Shown here: positions 1-7,090 of the stretch, one piece after another
How the letters are laid out: each line of letters begins with the position of its first letter
Position numbering within the stretch: the stretch's first letter is position 1
Assembly (NCBI GenBank): GCA_050013875.1
Contig: JBEKEK010000024.1
Location: 1-64,000, forward strand
Reading direction: 5' to 3'
DNA length: 64,000 bases
Source: Trebonia sp050013875
GTDB lineage: Bacteria > Actinomycetota > Actinomycetes > Streptosporangiales > Streptosporangiaceae
Translations under genes and position numbers: made by a program
The notes under the pieces: generated by a model
Databases searched by the model: none
What the model saw: the letters and a program-made list of their open reading frames with translations, nothing else
What the model was told of the DNA's origin: nothing

Positions 1-43
1 AGGAGGAAGGGGGAAGGGAGGAAGGAGGAAGCGGGAGGGAGGG
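1..43. repeat. Polypurine tract
   Basis: The first 43 bases are almost pure G and A, built from GGAGG/GGAAGG-like units. Only one base, a C at position 32, breaks the run. It lies downstream of the ammonia-lyase gene read on the minus strand. No gene is seen in bases 1-64. The tract could be simple low-complexity spacer, and its position at the window edge prevents seeing its full length. Confidence 0.6.
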
Positions 44-64
44 CTGAGCCGGGCGGAAACTGGA

Positions 65-1240
65 TCAGCGCTCGGCGGTGAGCGGACCCTCGGTGCAGAC
101 GCAGACGGCAACCGGCTGGCTGGTACCGCCGGTATCGGGGCCAAGCCCGAGGTCGCGCCGCCGCGGCACCGCGTCGGCACCGGTCAGCGCCGCCCGCAGG
201 CCGGCCAGGGCGGCCGCGCCCGAGGGCCCGGCCGGGACCCCGGCCGAGCCGAGCTCCGCGATCGCCGCGCGCGCGTCGTCGTCGGTGACGGCGATCGCGG
301 CGTCGAGACCGCCGCGCAGGTACGGCCACGCGATCGACGACGGTGTACCGCAGTTCAGCCCGTTCATCACCGTGGCGGCGGTCGGGACCGAGACCAGCGC
401 GTCGCCGGCCAGGCTGCGCAGCACGCAGGCCGCCGTGTCCGGCTCGACCGAGAGCAGCCGCGGCCGCGCCGAGGCGGGCAGCGCGAGACTCCGGTAGTGC
501 GCCACCGCGGCCTGCGCGAGGCTGCCGACCCCGGACGGCACGCTGACCAGGTGCACGGCGGAGACGCCGGCCCTGAGCAGTTGCCCGTCGATCTCGGCGA
601 ACAGCGTCTCGTAGCCGTCGACGATCCACGACGGGACCTCCTCGTACCCGGGCCAGGCGGTGTCCTGGATCAGCAGGCCGCCGGCCGCGCTGTCCGCGTC
701 GGCCCGGGCCGCCCCGACCGCACCGTCGTAATCCGAGTCGGCCACGGTGATGCGCGCGCCCTCGGCGGAGATCCGGTCGATCACCGCCGCGGGCGCGACC
801 CTGGGCAGGTACACGCGTGCGGGCAGCCCAAGCAGCCGGGCGGTCCGCGCGACCGCCCGCCCGTGGTTCCCGTCGGTGGCGGTGACCAGGGACAGGCCGG
901 CGTCACCGCCGATCCCGCGCCCGCGCAGATGTGCCCGCAGCCCGTCGAGCGTCGCCGGCCCGGCATACCCGGTCCGCGCGGCGACCGCGCGGAAGCCGGC
1001 CCACGACGCGCCCAGGAACTTGAACGCGCGCAGGTCGAACCGGGCCGACTCGTCCTTGATGAACAGCCGCCCGACGCCGAGTTCGGCCGCCAGTCCCGGC
1101 GCCTCGACCAGTGGCGTCGCCGCGTACCCGGGCAGCCCGCGGTGGAACGCCGCGGCCCCGGTGTCCGGCGGCTCACAGGTCCAGCCGCGCGCGTCCCTGG
1201 CAAACCACGACTGATGCATGGGGATCATGGGACCCATCAT
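65..1240 (-). CDS. Diaminopropionate ammonia-lyase-like PLP enzyme
   Basis: Fold-type II pyridoxal-phosphate enzyme of the threonine dehydratase/diaminopropionate ammonia-lyase group, about 391 residues. It probably removes ammonia from an amino acid such as 2,3-diaminopropionate in the cytoplasm. The N-terminal half carries FIKDESARF followed by RAFKFLGAS, where the Lys is the expected Schiff-base residue. Further on come TDGNHGRAVA, the substrate-loop motif, and PSGVGSLA, the phosphate-binding glycine loop. The frame is open to 1306, but family similarity starts only after MHQSWF, so I prefer ATG at 1240; ATGs at 1237, 1228 and 1219 are alternatives. The exact substrate is inferred from family resemblance only. 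Confidence 0.8.
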   Translation of the reverse strand: MMGPMIPMHQSWFARDARGWTCEPPDTGAAAFHRGLPGYAATPLVEAPGLAAELGVGRLFIKDESARFDLRAFKFLGASWAGFRAVAARTGYAGPATLDGLRAHLRGRGIGGDAGLSLVTATDGNHGRAVARTARLLGLPARVYLPRVAPAAVIDRISAEGARITVADSDYDGAVGAARADADSAAGGLLIQDTAWPGYEEVPSWIVDGYETLFAEIDGQLLRAGVSAVHLVSVPSGVGSLAQAAVAHYRSLALPASARPRLLSVEPDTAACVLRSLAGDALVSVPTAATVMNGLNCGTPSSIAWPYLRGGLDAAIAVTDDDARAAIAELGSAGVPAGPSGAAALAGLRAALTGADAVPRRRDLGLGPDTGGTSQPVAVCVCTEGPLTAER

Positions 1241-1390
1241 GGCCGACTCGCGCCCTTCGCATCCTTGGCCCCTGGCCTTGCGTGCCGGCAAATCGCCTGC
1301 CCCCATCGGGCTGGCGGGGCCGGCGGCTCGTGCTTCCGTGAGTTCACCGCTGGCGGTCGCCCGGCAGCCGGGCCGACTGCCGTCTAGATA

Positions 1391-1407
1391 ACTTCTGCAT
1401 AAGAAGT
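1391..1407. promoter_or_regulatory. Palindromic operator candidate upstream of efflux pump
   Basis: Inverted repeat ACTTCT-gcata-AGAAGT in an AT-rich pocket about 105 bases upstream of the MFS start at 1512. It is a likely binding site for the MarR regulator encoded at the end of the same operon. The assignment is inferred from position and symmetry. Confidence 0.45.
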
Positions 1408-1511
1408 ATTATTGATTCTGTGACAGATGTAAACAGCACGCGGAGAACCACTGCTGCCTGCGGTTTTACTTCGGTTCTGCCCGTCGTTTCCCGTCGCGCG
1501 GCCGGTGTCGT

Positions 1512-2996
1512 ATGGTGACGATGCTGCGGGAACCTGCCCGCCCCGCGGTGATCCGCGAGCACCCGCTTGCGCCGTGGTTCGCGGTCACCGCGGTCTGCTT
1601 CGGCGCGTTCATGGGCCAGCTCGACGCTAGCGTCGTCACGGTGGCCTTCCCGGCGCTGCAGCGGCAGTTCGGCACCGGGCTGGCGGGGACGCAGTGGGTG
1701 TCGCTGGCTTACCTGCTCGTGCTGACCGCGCTGCTGGTGCCGGCCGGCCGCTGGTCGGACCGGGCCGGGCGCAAGCTGCTCTACCTGTATGGCTTCGCGC
1801 TGTTTGCGGTGACATCAGCGGCCTGCGGGCTCGCCACCTCGCTGGCCATGCTCATCGCCCTGCGGGCAGCTCAGGCCTGCGGCGCGGCGTTGCTGCAGGC
1901 GAACAGCGTGGCGCTGGTCGTTACCAGCGTGCCCGCGCGGACCCGTCGGGCGGCGCTTGGCGTGCAGGCGGCGGCCCAGGCGGTCGGCCTCGCATCGGGC
2001 CCGGTGATCGGCGGGGTGCTGGTCGGGACGGTCGGCTGGCGTTGGGTGTTCTTCCTCAACGTGCCGGTGGGCCTGCTCGCGGTGGTCGCGGGCTGGTACC
2101 TGCTGCCGCGCACCCGCCGCCCCGCCGTTGATCAGGCGGCGGGCCGTCGCGCTGTTGGCCGTCGCGCTGTCGGTCAGCATGGTGACACCCCCCGGTCCGG
2201 CGGCGGCCCGGGCGGCGCCGACCTGGGCGGGATGGGGCTGCTGGCCGCGGCTGCTTCGGCCGGGATGCTGGCCATCTCCTCGCTGTCCGGGCTCGGCCTG
2301 CCGGCCTGGGCGGTAGTCGCGTGCCTGGGCTTCGCGTTCCTCGCGGGGGCGGCCCTGGTCCGGCGTGAACGGCAGGTCGCCGCCCCGCTCATTGACCTGC
2401 GGGCCATGGCGGCCTACGGCACCGGACCGGCGCTGGGCGGCGCGCTCTGCTCCTACCTGGTCCTGTTCGGCCCGCTTGTGCTGTTCCCGCAGGTGGTTTC
2501 CGCCCGGGGCGGCAGTGCCGCCGCGGGCGGCCTGCTGCTCACCGCACTGCCGGCCGGCTTCGGCCTCGCCGCCGCGTTCGCGGACCGGCTGCTCCCGGCC
2601 TGGTGGTCGAACAGGCACCGGTGCGCCCTGGGCGGCGCGCTGGCGGTCGCGGCGGCGGCCGCGCTGGCGCTGCCCGCGCCCGCCGCGGTGACGGTGGCGC
2701 TGCTTGGCGTGCTCGGCGCGGGCCTCGGCCTATACACTCCGGCCAACAACGCGGAGATCATGGCGGCGCTCCCGGTGCGCGACGCGGCCGCGGCAGGCGG
2801 GATGGTGAACATGACCCGGGGGATCGGCACGGCTCTCGGCGTTGCCGTTGTCACGCTCGGACTGCATGCCGGGGAGCGCCTGCGGTGGCCGGACGCCGGC
2901 CTGGCGCTATCGATGGCGGCGCTGACCGCCGTGGCGCTGGCCATGCTTGGCTGCGGCCTGCGCGGCGTCCGGGCCGTGCCCGGCGTGGTGCGATGA
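1512..2996 (+). CDS. MFS drug efflux transporter, DHA2 (14-TM) family
   Basis: Proton-driven multidrug efflux pump of the EmrB/QacA type in the cytoplasmic membrane, 494 residues, normal for the 14-helix DHA2 subfamily. Seen directly: the loop motif DRAGRK after helix 2 (motif A), the antiporter motif C region GPVIGGVLVG in helix 5, and alternating hydrophobic segments throughout. A charged, Gly-rich loop of about 40 residues follows helix 6 (near residues 205-240). The start is ATG in MVTMLREP; the second ATG three codons on is an alternative. The stop overlaps the following marR start by four bases, so the two are co-transcribed. Substrate unknown. Confidence 0.9.
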   Translation: MVTMLREPARPAVIREHPLAPWFAVTAVCFGAFMGQLDASVVTVAFPALQRQFGTGLAGTQWVSLAYLLVLTALLVPAGRWSDRAGRKLLYLYGFALFAVTSAACGLATSLAMLIALRAAQACGAALLQANSVALVVTSVPARTRRAALGVQAAAQAVGLASGPVIGGVLVGTVGWRWVFFLNVPVGLLAVVAGWYLLPRTRRPAVDQAAGRRAVGRRAVGQHGDTPRSGGGPGGADLGGMGLLAAAASAGMLAISSLSGLGLPAWAVVACLGFAFLAGAALVRRERQVAAPLIDLRAMAAYGTGPALGGALCSYLVLFGPLVLFPQVVSARGGSAAAGGLLLTALPAGFGLAAAFADRLLPAWWSNRHRCALGGALAVAAAAALALPAPAAVTVALLGVLGAGLGLYTPANNAEIMAALPVRDAAAAGGMVNMTRGIGTALGVAVVTLGLHAGERLRWPDAGLALSMAALTAVALAMLGCGLRGVRAVPGVVR

Positions 2997-3475
2997 CCGG
3001 CGAGGGCGGCCCGCAGCCGAACGGCCTGGCCGAGGGGATCGCCCGGCTCCGTCGCGCCCTTCGCCGCGGTGCCCGCGTCGCCGATCCGGGCAACACGCTC
3101 GCCGTGGCCCAGCTTGAGCTGCTCGCGGCACTCGCCGAGCTCCCGGGGGCGCGCCCCGGGCAGCTTGCCCGGCTGCTGAACATGCGGCCCAACACGGTCA
3201 CCACGATCGTGAACGCGCTCGCCGCGCGGGGCATGCTTGACCGGGTCACATCCTCCGGCGACCGGCGTGCTGTCGAGCTGACCGCGACCGCGGCCGGCCG
3301 CGAGGCGGTGCTCGCGTGGCAGGCGACCAACGCGGCCGTGCTTAACCTGGCCCTCTCGACGCTGCCACCCAGACAGCGGCGCGCCCTGGCCGCCGCCGCT
3401 CCCGCCCTCGACTCACTGGCCAGCGCGATCGACCGCCTGGCGGATACCGCCGACCCGTCCGGCCCGGCCGGCTGA
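2993..3475 (+). CDS. MarR-family transcriptional regulator
   Basis: Winged-helix regulator of about 160 residues. The HTH region LARLLNMRPNTVTTIVNAL is followed by the wing segment DRVTSSGDRRAVEL, where the DRR motif is diagnostic of MarR. It starts at an ATG overlapping the transporter stop (ATGA), and the longer open frame upstream is a shadow of the transporter. It is expected to repress the upstream efflux gene and itself, with a phenolic or drug ligand as inducer. The inverted repeat at 1391-1407 is the most likely target. Ligand unknown. Confidence 0.9.
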   Translation: MTGEGGPQPNGLAEGIARLRRALRRGARVADPGNTLAVAQLELLAALAELPGARPGQLARLLNMRPNTVTTIVNALAARGMLDRVTSSGDRRAVELTATAAGREAVLAWQATNAAVLNLALSTLPPRQRRALAAAAPALDSLASAIDRLADTADPSGPAG

Positions 3476-3481
3476 CCCGGC

Positions 3482-3508
3482 GTGCCCTGTTACATAGGTA
3501 ACAGGCAC
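3482..3508. promoter_or_regulatory. Long inverted repeat between marR and DUF202 gene
   Basis: GTGCC(c)TGTTAC then ATAG then GTAACAGGCAC: 11-base arms matching perfectly apart from one extra C on the left. It begins seven bases after the marR stop and ends 44 bases before the DUF202 start. It lacks a T-run, so an operator or promoter-proximal site is as likely as a terminator. Confidence 0.45.
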
Positions 3509-3552
3509 AATGGCGATGGGGATCAGGCCGCGTCCGGAGGAGGGCCAGTCGC

Positions 3553-3951
3553 ATGTCATGGTCGAGTCGCCTTGCCGTGCTATTGCCGGGGGCGGTCGCG
3601 CACGACACGGGTGGCACCGAGCCGGACCCCAGGTTCACCTTCGCCAATGAGCGCACCTTTCTCGCCTGGAGCCGGACGGCGCTCGCCATGGTGGTGGCGG
3701 GGCTGGCCATCGTCCAGTTGCTGCCGCCCTTCCCTGGCGTCCCAGCCGGACGTCATCTGCTCGGTGTGCCGCTGATCGCGCTCGGCGCGGTGCTCGCGGT
3801 GGTCGCCTACGCCGAGTGGGTGCGCAACCAGCACGCGCTGCGCCGCGGCGAGCCGATGCCTCAGTCGTACATGCCGTGGATCCTGGCCGCGGCGATCACC
3901 GGGATGGCGATCGTCTCCGCTATCGTCCTGCTCATCTCCGCCGTTCGATGA
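3553..3951 (+). CDS. DUF202 family membrane protein (YidH-like)
   Basis: Small integral membrane protein of 132 residues. The N-terminal signature FANERTFLAWSRTALAMVV is the hallmark of DUF202/YidH proteins. Three hydrophobic helices follow: roughly residues 38-60, 70-90 and 107-130. A GGAGGAGGG Shine-Dalgarno about eight bases upstream supports the ATG. It overlaps the next gene, another DUF202 protein, by four bases, so the two probably work as a pair. The family's role is unknown; some members are linked to stress or envelope functions. Confidence 0.85.
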   Translation: MSWSSRLAVLLPGAVAHDTGGTEPDPRFTFANERTFLAWSRTALAMVVAGLAIVQLLPPFPGVPAGRHLLGVPLIALGAVLAVVAYAEWVRNQHALRRGEPMPQSYMPWILAAAITGMAIVSAIVLLISAVR

Positions 3952-4346
3952 CGACGCCGCCGCCGGACCCGTCGCCTGGTGGGGGAGCGCGGCCGGGCCG
4001 GGGCCAGGATTCGGCGGGCGACGACCCGGAGCAGCACCCGGGCCTGGCGCAGGAGCGGACGTCGCTTGCCTGGACGAGGACCGCGATCGCGTTCGCGGCC
4101 CTCGGCGGCGTCGTGCTCAAGGCCAACGTGATCACCGGTTTGATCATTTTGGCCCTGACCCCGGTGATCTGGCAGCTCGGCCGGGTGACGCGGGGCAGCG
4201 CCCCCGCGGCCGGTGACCAGGGGCCGGCGATGCCCATCGTCGGCGCGACCCGGCTCTTCGCCATCGCGGTCACGATCGCCGGGGTCGCCCTGCTCTGCCT
4301 CTTCGTCGCGATCTTCGGAAAGTCCGTCCCTGGCGCCCTCCGCTGA
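3948..4346 (+). CDS. DUF202 family membrane protein, second copy
   Basis: A 132-residue protein with a Pro/Gly-rich cytoplasmic N-terminus of about 35 residues, then LAQERTSLAWTRTAIAFAALGGV, the DUF202 signature, and three predicted membrane helices. The ATG is chosen because it overlaps the stop of the preceding DUF202 gene (ATGA); the longer open frame is antisense-like noise. The two paralogues differ in tail length. The pairing suggests a heteromeric membrane complex, which is inference. Confidence 0.85.
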   Translation: MTTPPPDPSPGGGARPGRGQDSAGDDPEQHPGLAQERTSLAWTRTAIAFAALGGVVLKANVITGLIILALTPVIWQLGRVTRGSAPAAGDQGPAMPIVGATRLFAIAVTIAGVALLCLFVAIFGKSVPGALR

Positions 4347-4382
4347 CCGGAGGCGGCGGGTGACTTCGGCATAGTTGCGTTC

Positions 4383-4835
4383 ATGGATCAGCGACCCAGG
4401 CCAAGAACGGCCGAACTGCTCGACCTCGCGCCGCATCCCGAGGGCGGCTGGTACCGGGAGACATGGCGCGCCGCCCCGGCATCCGTGCCGGACGGCTACC
4501 CGGGACCGCGGGCCGCCGCCACCGGCATCTACTTCCTGCTGATGCCGGGCGAGGAGTCAGCCTGGCACCGGGTCAGGTCCGATGAGGCCTGGCTCTGGCA
4601 CTCCGGCGGCCCGCTGACCCTGCTCGACGGCGGCGACGCCGGCGTGCCAGCGGACATCCCGGCCGCCGTCACCGTGGGACCGGACCTGGCGGCCGGACAG
4701 CGGCCACAGCACATCATCCCGGCCGGCCACTGGCAGTCGGCCCGCCCGGCCACCGCCGGCGAGGTCCTGGTGAGCTGCGTGGTCGCGCCCGGCTTCGACT
4801 TCGCGGACTTCACTCTTTTCCCGCCGCCACGCTGA
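4383..4835 (+). CDS. Cupin-domain protein (DUF985)
   Basis: A 150-residue single-domain cupin of the DUF985 group. The characteristic opening LAPHPEGGWYRETWR is present, followed by IYFLLMPGEESAWHRV, in which the His is a typical cupin metal or ligand residue. A C-terminal segment VAPGFDFADFTLF matches the family end. Length is normal. There is little Shine-Dalgarno, and a CATAGT element lies seven bases before the ATG, so the transcript may be leaderless. Function is unproven; relatives are thought to be sugar- or nucleotide-binding cupins. Confidence 0.85.
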   Translation: MDQRPRPRTAELLDLAPHPEGGWYRETWRAAPASVPDGYPGPRAAATGIYFLLMPGEESAWHRVRSDEAWLWHSGGPLTLLDGGDAGVPADIPAAVTVGPDLAAGQRPQHIIPAGHWQSARPATAGEVLVSCVVAPGFDFADFTLFPPPR

Positions 4836-4876
4836 CTGGCCGCCCGGGCTGCCGGAACGGGCACCTGGGGCGCATA

Positions 4877-6025
4877 ATGTCTACTATGCCCATCGATATA
4901 ATTGGCATGGCGTCGCCCCAGCTCGACCGGCTGCCCGAGGTCACCCGCGCGCTGGCCGCCAACGCCGAGCAGAACGACCGCACCGCCGACTTCCCGGCCG
5001 AGGGCATCCGCGTCGTGCACACGGCGGGGCTGCTCACCGCGACCGTTGCCCGCCGTTACGGGGGTGCGGGCACCGGCCTGGCCGATACGGCGCGCATACT
5101 CAACGCGCTCGGCCGCGGCGACCCGTCGGTCGCGCTGATCACCGCGATGACACTGTTCACGCACGCCGCCCAGGGTGCCCAGCCGACCTGGCCGGACGAG
5201 GTCTACCAGGCGGCCCTTGACGAGTCGGCCGTTACACCGGTTCTGATCAATGCGCTCCGGGTTGAGCCGGAACTCGGCACCCCGGCCCGCGGCGGCCTGC
5301 CCAAGACCATTGCCCGCCGGACCGGAGCAGGCTGGACGGTGACCGGCCGCAAGATCTTCTCTACCGGCGCCGTCGGGCTCCGCTGGATGGCTGTCTGGGC
5401 CCGCACCGACGACCCCGAGCCGCGGGCGGGCAGCTTCCTGGTCAGGAACGACGCGCCGGGCATCACCATAGAGCGCACCTGGGACCACCTCGGCCTGCGC
5501 GCGAGCCGCAGCGACGATGTCACCTTCGAGTCGACTCCGGCCGTCCCGGCCAGGCTGGACACGCCGCCGGGTCCGGCCCTGCCGCAGATGGCGTGGAACG
5601 CCGTCGGCCTGAGCGCGCTCTACCTGGGCGTCGCGTCCGCGGCACGGGACTGGCTGGTCAAATTCCTGCGCGAAAGGACCCCGGCCGCGCTGGGGGCCCC
5701 GCTGGCCACGCTGCCCCGTTTCCAGCAGGCGGTCGGCGAGATCGAGGCGGCCCTGAACTCGGCCGCCGACCTGGTGGATGCCCTCGCGCGGCGCGTCGAT
5801 GAGGGCGATCAGGCCGCGGCGGGCCATGCCACCGCGGTCAAGCTGACCGCCACCAGAGCCGCGATCAGCTCGGTCGAGCAAGCGGTCGCGTTGACCGGTA
5901 ATAACGGCTTGACCAGGAAGAACCCGCTCGAGCGGCACTACCGGGACGTACTGTGCTCGCGCGTCCATACTCCGCAGGACGACTCGATCACGGTCGCCGC
6001 CGGCCGGGCCGCCCTTGGCCTGTGA
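4877..6025 (+). CDS. Acyl-CoA dehydrogenase family flavoprotein
   Basis: FAD-dependent acyl-CoA dehydrogenase-like protein of 382 residues. The N-terminal helical region contains RYGGAGTGLADTARILNAL and GRGDPSVALI. The middle beta domain contains TGRKIFSTGA and DHLGLRASRSDDV, both typical of the fold. The C-terminal four-helix region ends in NNGLTRKNPLERHYRDVLCSRVHTP, which resembles the acyl-CoA dehydrogenase/DszC-type monooxygenase tail rather than the classic Glu-containing tail. It could therefore be a flavin monooxygenase of the DszC/NcnH type. Starts at 4877, 4886 or 4907 are all possible. Confidence 0.8.
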   Translation: MSTMPIDIIGMASPQLDRLPEVTRALAANAEQNDRTADFPAEGIRVVHTAGLLTATVARRYGGAGTGLADTARILNALGRGDPSVALITAMTLFTHAAQGAQPTWPDEVYQAALDESAVTPVLINALRVEPELGTPARGGLPKTIARRTGAGWTVTGRKIFSTGAVGLRWMAVWARTDDPEPRAGSFLVRNDAPGITIERTWDHLGLRASRSDDVTFESTPAVPARLDTPPGPALPQMAWNAVGLSALYLGVASAARDWLVKFLRERTPAALGAPLATLPRFQQAVGEIEAALNSAADLVDALARRVDEGDQAAAGHATAVKLTATRAAISSVEQAVALTGNNGLTRKNPLERHYRDVLCSRVHTPQDDSITVAAGRAALGL

Positions 6026-6052
6026 CGCCAGGACGGCAGGCGGCGGCGGGCA

Positions 6053-6128
6053 CCCTTTATCGAAATCAGCCCTAGTGTGCAAAGCGCTCGCGGGAACCAG
6101 GCACACTGAACACGAGCTTCGATAAGGG
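6053..6128 (+). promoter_or_regulatory. Structured leader with nested inverted repeats before cbbX-like gene
   Basis: Outer arms CCCTTTATCGAA (6053-6064) and TTCGATAAGGG (6118-6128) pair with one bulged T. Inside them AGTGTGC (6074-6080) and GCACACT (6101-6107) pair perfectly. The right outer arm runs into the GGGAGGG Shine-Dalgarno just before the TTG start at 6135, so folding would hide the ribosome site. It could alternatively act as a terminator for the upstream gene or as a DNA operator. Confidence 0.5.
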
Positions 6129-6134
6129 AGGGTC

Positions 6135-7076
6135 TTGAGCGCGGTCGGCCGGTTTCAGTCAGGGAACGGAAAGACGTCGCGGCTGCGCCGCGGTGATGGC
6201 CGGAACGGTCAGTTGCGCCCGGAGGCGACGGTCACGTTCGCGGCCGAACGCGAGGCGGCCGGCATCGACGACATCATCGGGAACCTCAGCCGCGAGCTGA
6301 TCGGCCTCGGCCCGGTCAAGAAGCGGGTGGAGGAGATCGCGGCGCTGCTGCTGGTCGATCAGGCCAGGCAGCGCTACGGGCTGACCGCGCCAAGGCCCAA
6401 CCTGCACATGTGCTTTACCGGCGCGCCCGGCACCGGCAAGACCACGGTCGCGCTGCGGATGGCGGAGCTGCTGCACCGGCTCGGCTACCTGGAGTCTGCC
6501 AACCTGGTGCACGCGATGCGCGACGACCTGGTGGGGGAGTACATCGGGCAGACCGCGCCGAAGACCAAGAGGGTCCTCGACCGCGCGATGGGCGGCGTGC
6601 TGTTCATCGACGAGGCGTACTACCTGTACCGGGTGACCGACTCCAAGGACTACGGGCAGGAGGCCATCGACATCCTGCTCCAGGTGATGGAGAACGACCG
6701 CGACAAGCTCGTCGTCATCCTGGCCGGCTACAAGGACAAGATGGAAGTGTTCTTCGAGTCGAACCCGGGGATGCGCTCCCGGGTCGCGCACCACCTGGAC
6801 TTTGCCTCTTACCAGATCGACGAGCTCACCGCTATCGGCAAGATGCTGCTGGAGAAGTCCTCCTACTACCTGTCGCCGGCCGCCGAGAAGGTGCTGCGCG
6901 AAGAGGTGACGCGGATGATGACCGAGCCGCACTTCGCCAACGCCCGCACAGTCCGCAACGAGCTCGAGCTCGCGCGGCTGCGGCACGCGCACCGTATCTC
7001 CTCCGACCTGCACCGCGAGTGGGGCCGGGACGACCTGATGCGGCTCGAGCCGGCCGACATTCTTGCCGGTGACTAG
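6135..7076 (+). CDS. CbbX/CfxQ-type AAA+ ATPase
   Basis: AAA+ ATPase of 313 residues closely matching red-type Rubisco activase CbbX. Seen: Walker A GAPGTGKTT near residues 96-104, Walker B VLFIDEAYYLY near 155-165, the pore-loop-like stretch RDDLVGEYIGQTAPKT, and the sensor region ILAGYKDKMEVFFESNPGMRSR. The basic 45-residue N-terminus is not family-typical. The start is a TTG preceded immediately by GGGAGGG. No cbbL/cbbS or other Calvin-cycle gene is in the window, so its remodelling client here is unknown. Actinobacteria also carry CbbX-like domains in secretion-associated ATPases. Confidence 0.9.
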   Translation: MSAVGRFQSGNGKTSRLRRGDGRNGQLRPEATVTFAAEREAAGIDDIIGNLSRELIGLGPVKKRVEEIAALLLVDQARQRYGLTAPRPNLHMCFTGAPGTGKTTVALRMAELLHRLGYLESANLVHAMRDDLVGEYIGQTAPKTKRVLDRAMGGVLFIDEAYYLYRVTDSKDYGQEAIDILLQVMENDRDKLVVILAGYKDKMEVFFESNPGMRSRVAHHLDFASYQIDELTAIGKMLLEKSSYYLSPAAEKVLREEVTRMMTEPHFANARTVRNELELARLRHAHRISSDLHREWGRDDLMRLEPADILAGD

Positions 7077-7090
7077 CTGAAAGGCCGGGC

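Noticed and set aside
1344..1562. A 72-codon minus-strand ORF over the efflux-pump promoter
   Set aside because: It overlaps the divergent promoter and the transporter start, and has no recognisable sequence.
4529..6106. A 525-codon minus-strand open frame
   Set aside because: Antisense shadow of the cupin and acyl-CoA dehydrogenase genes caused by high GC; Arg/Gly-rich, no motifs.
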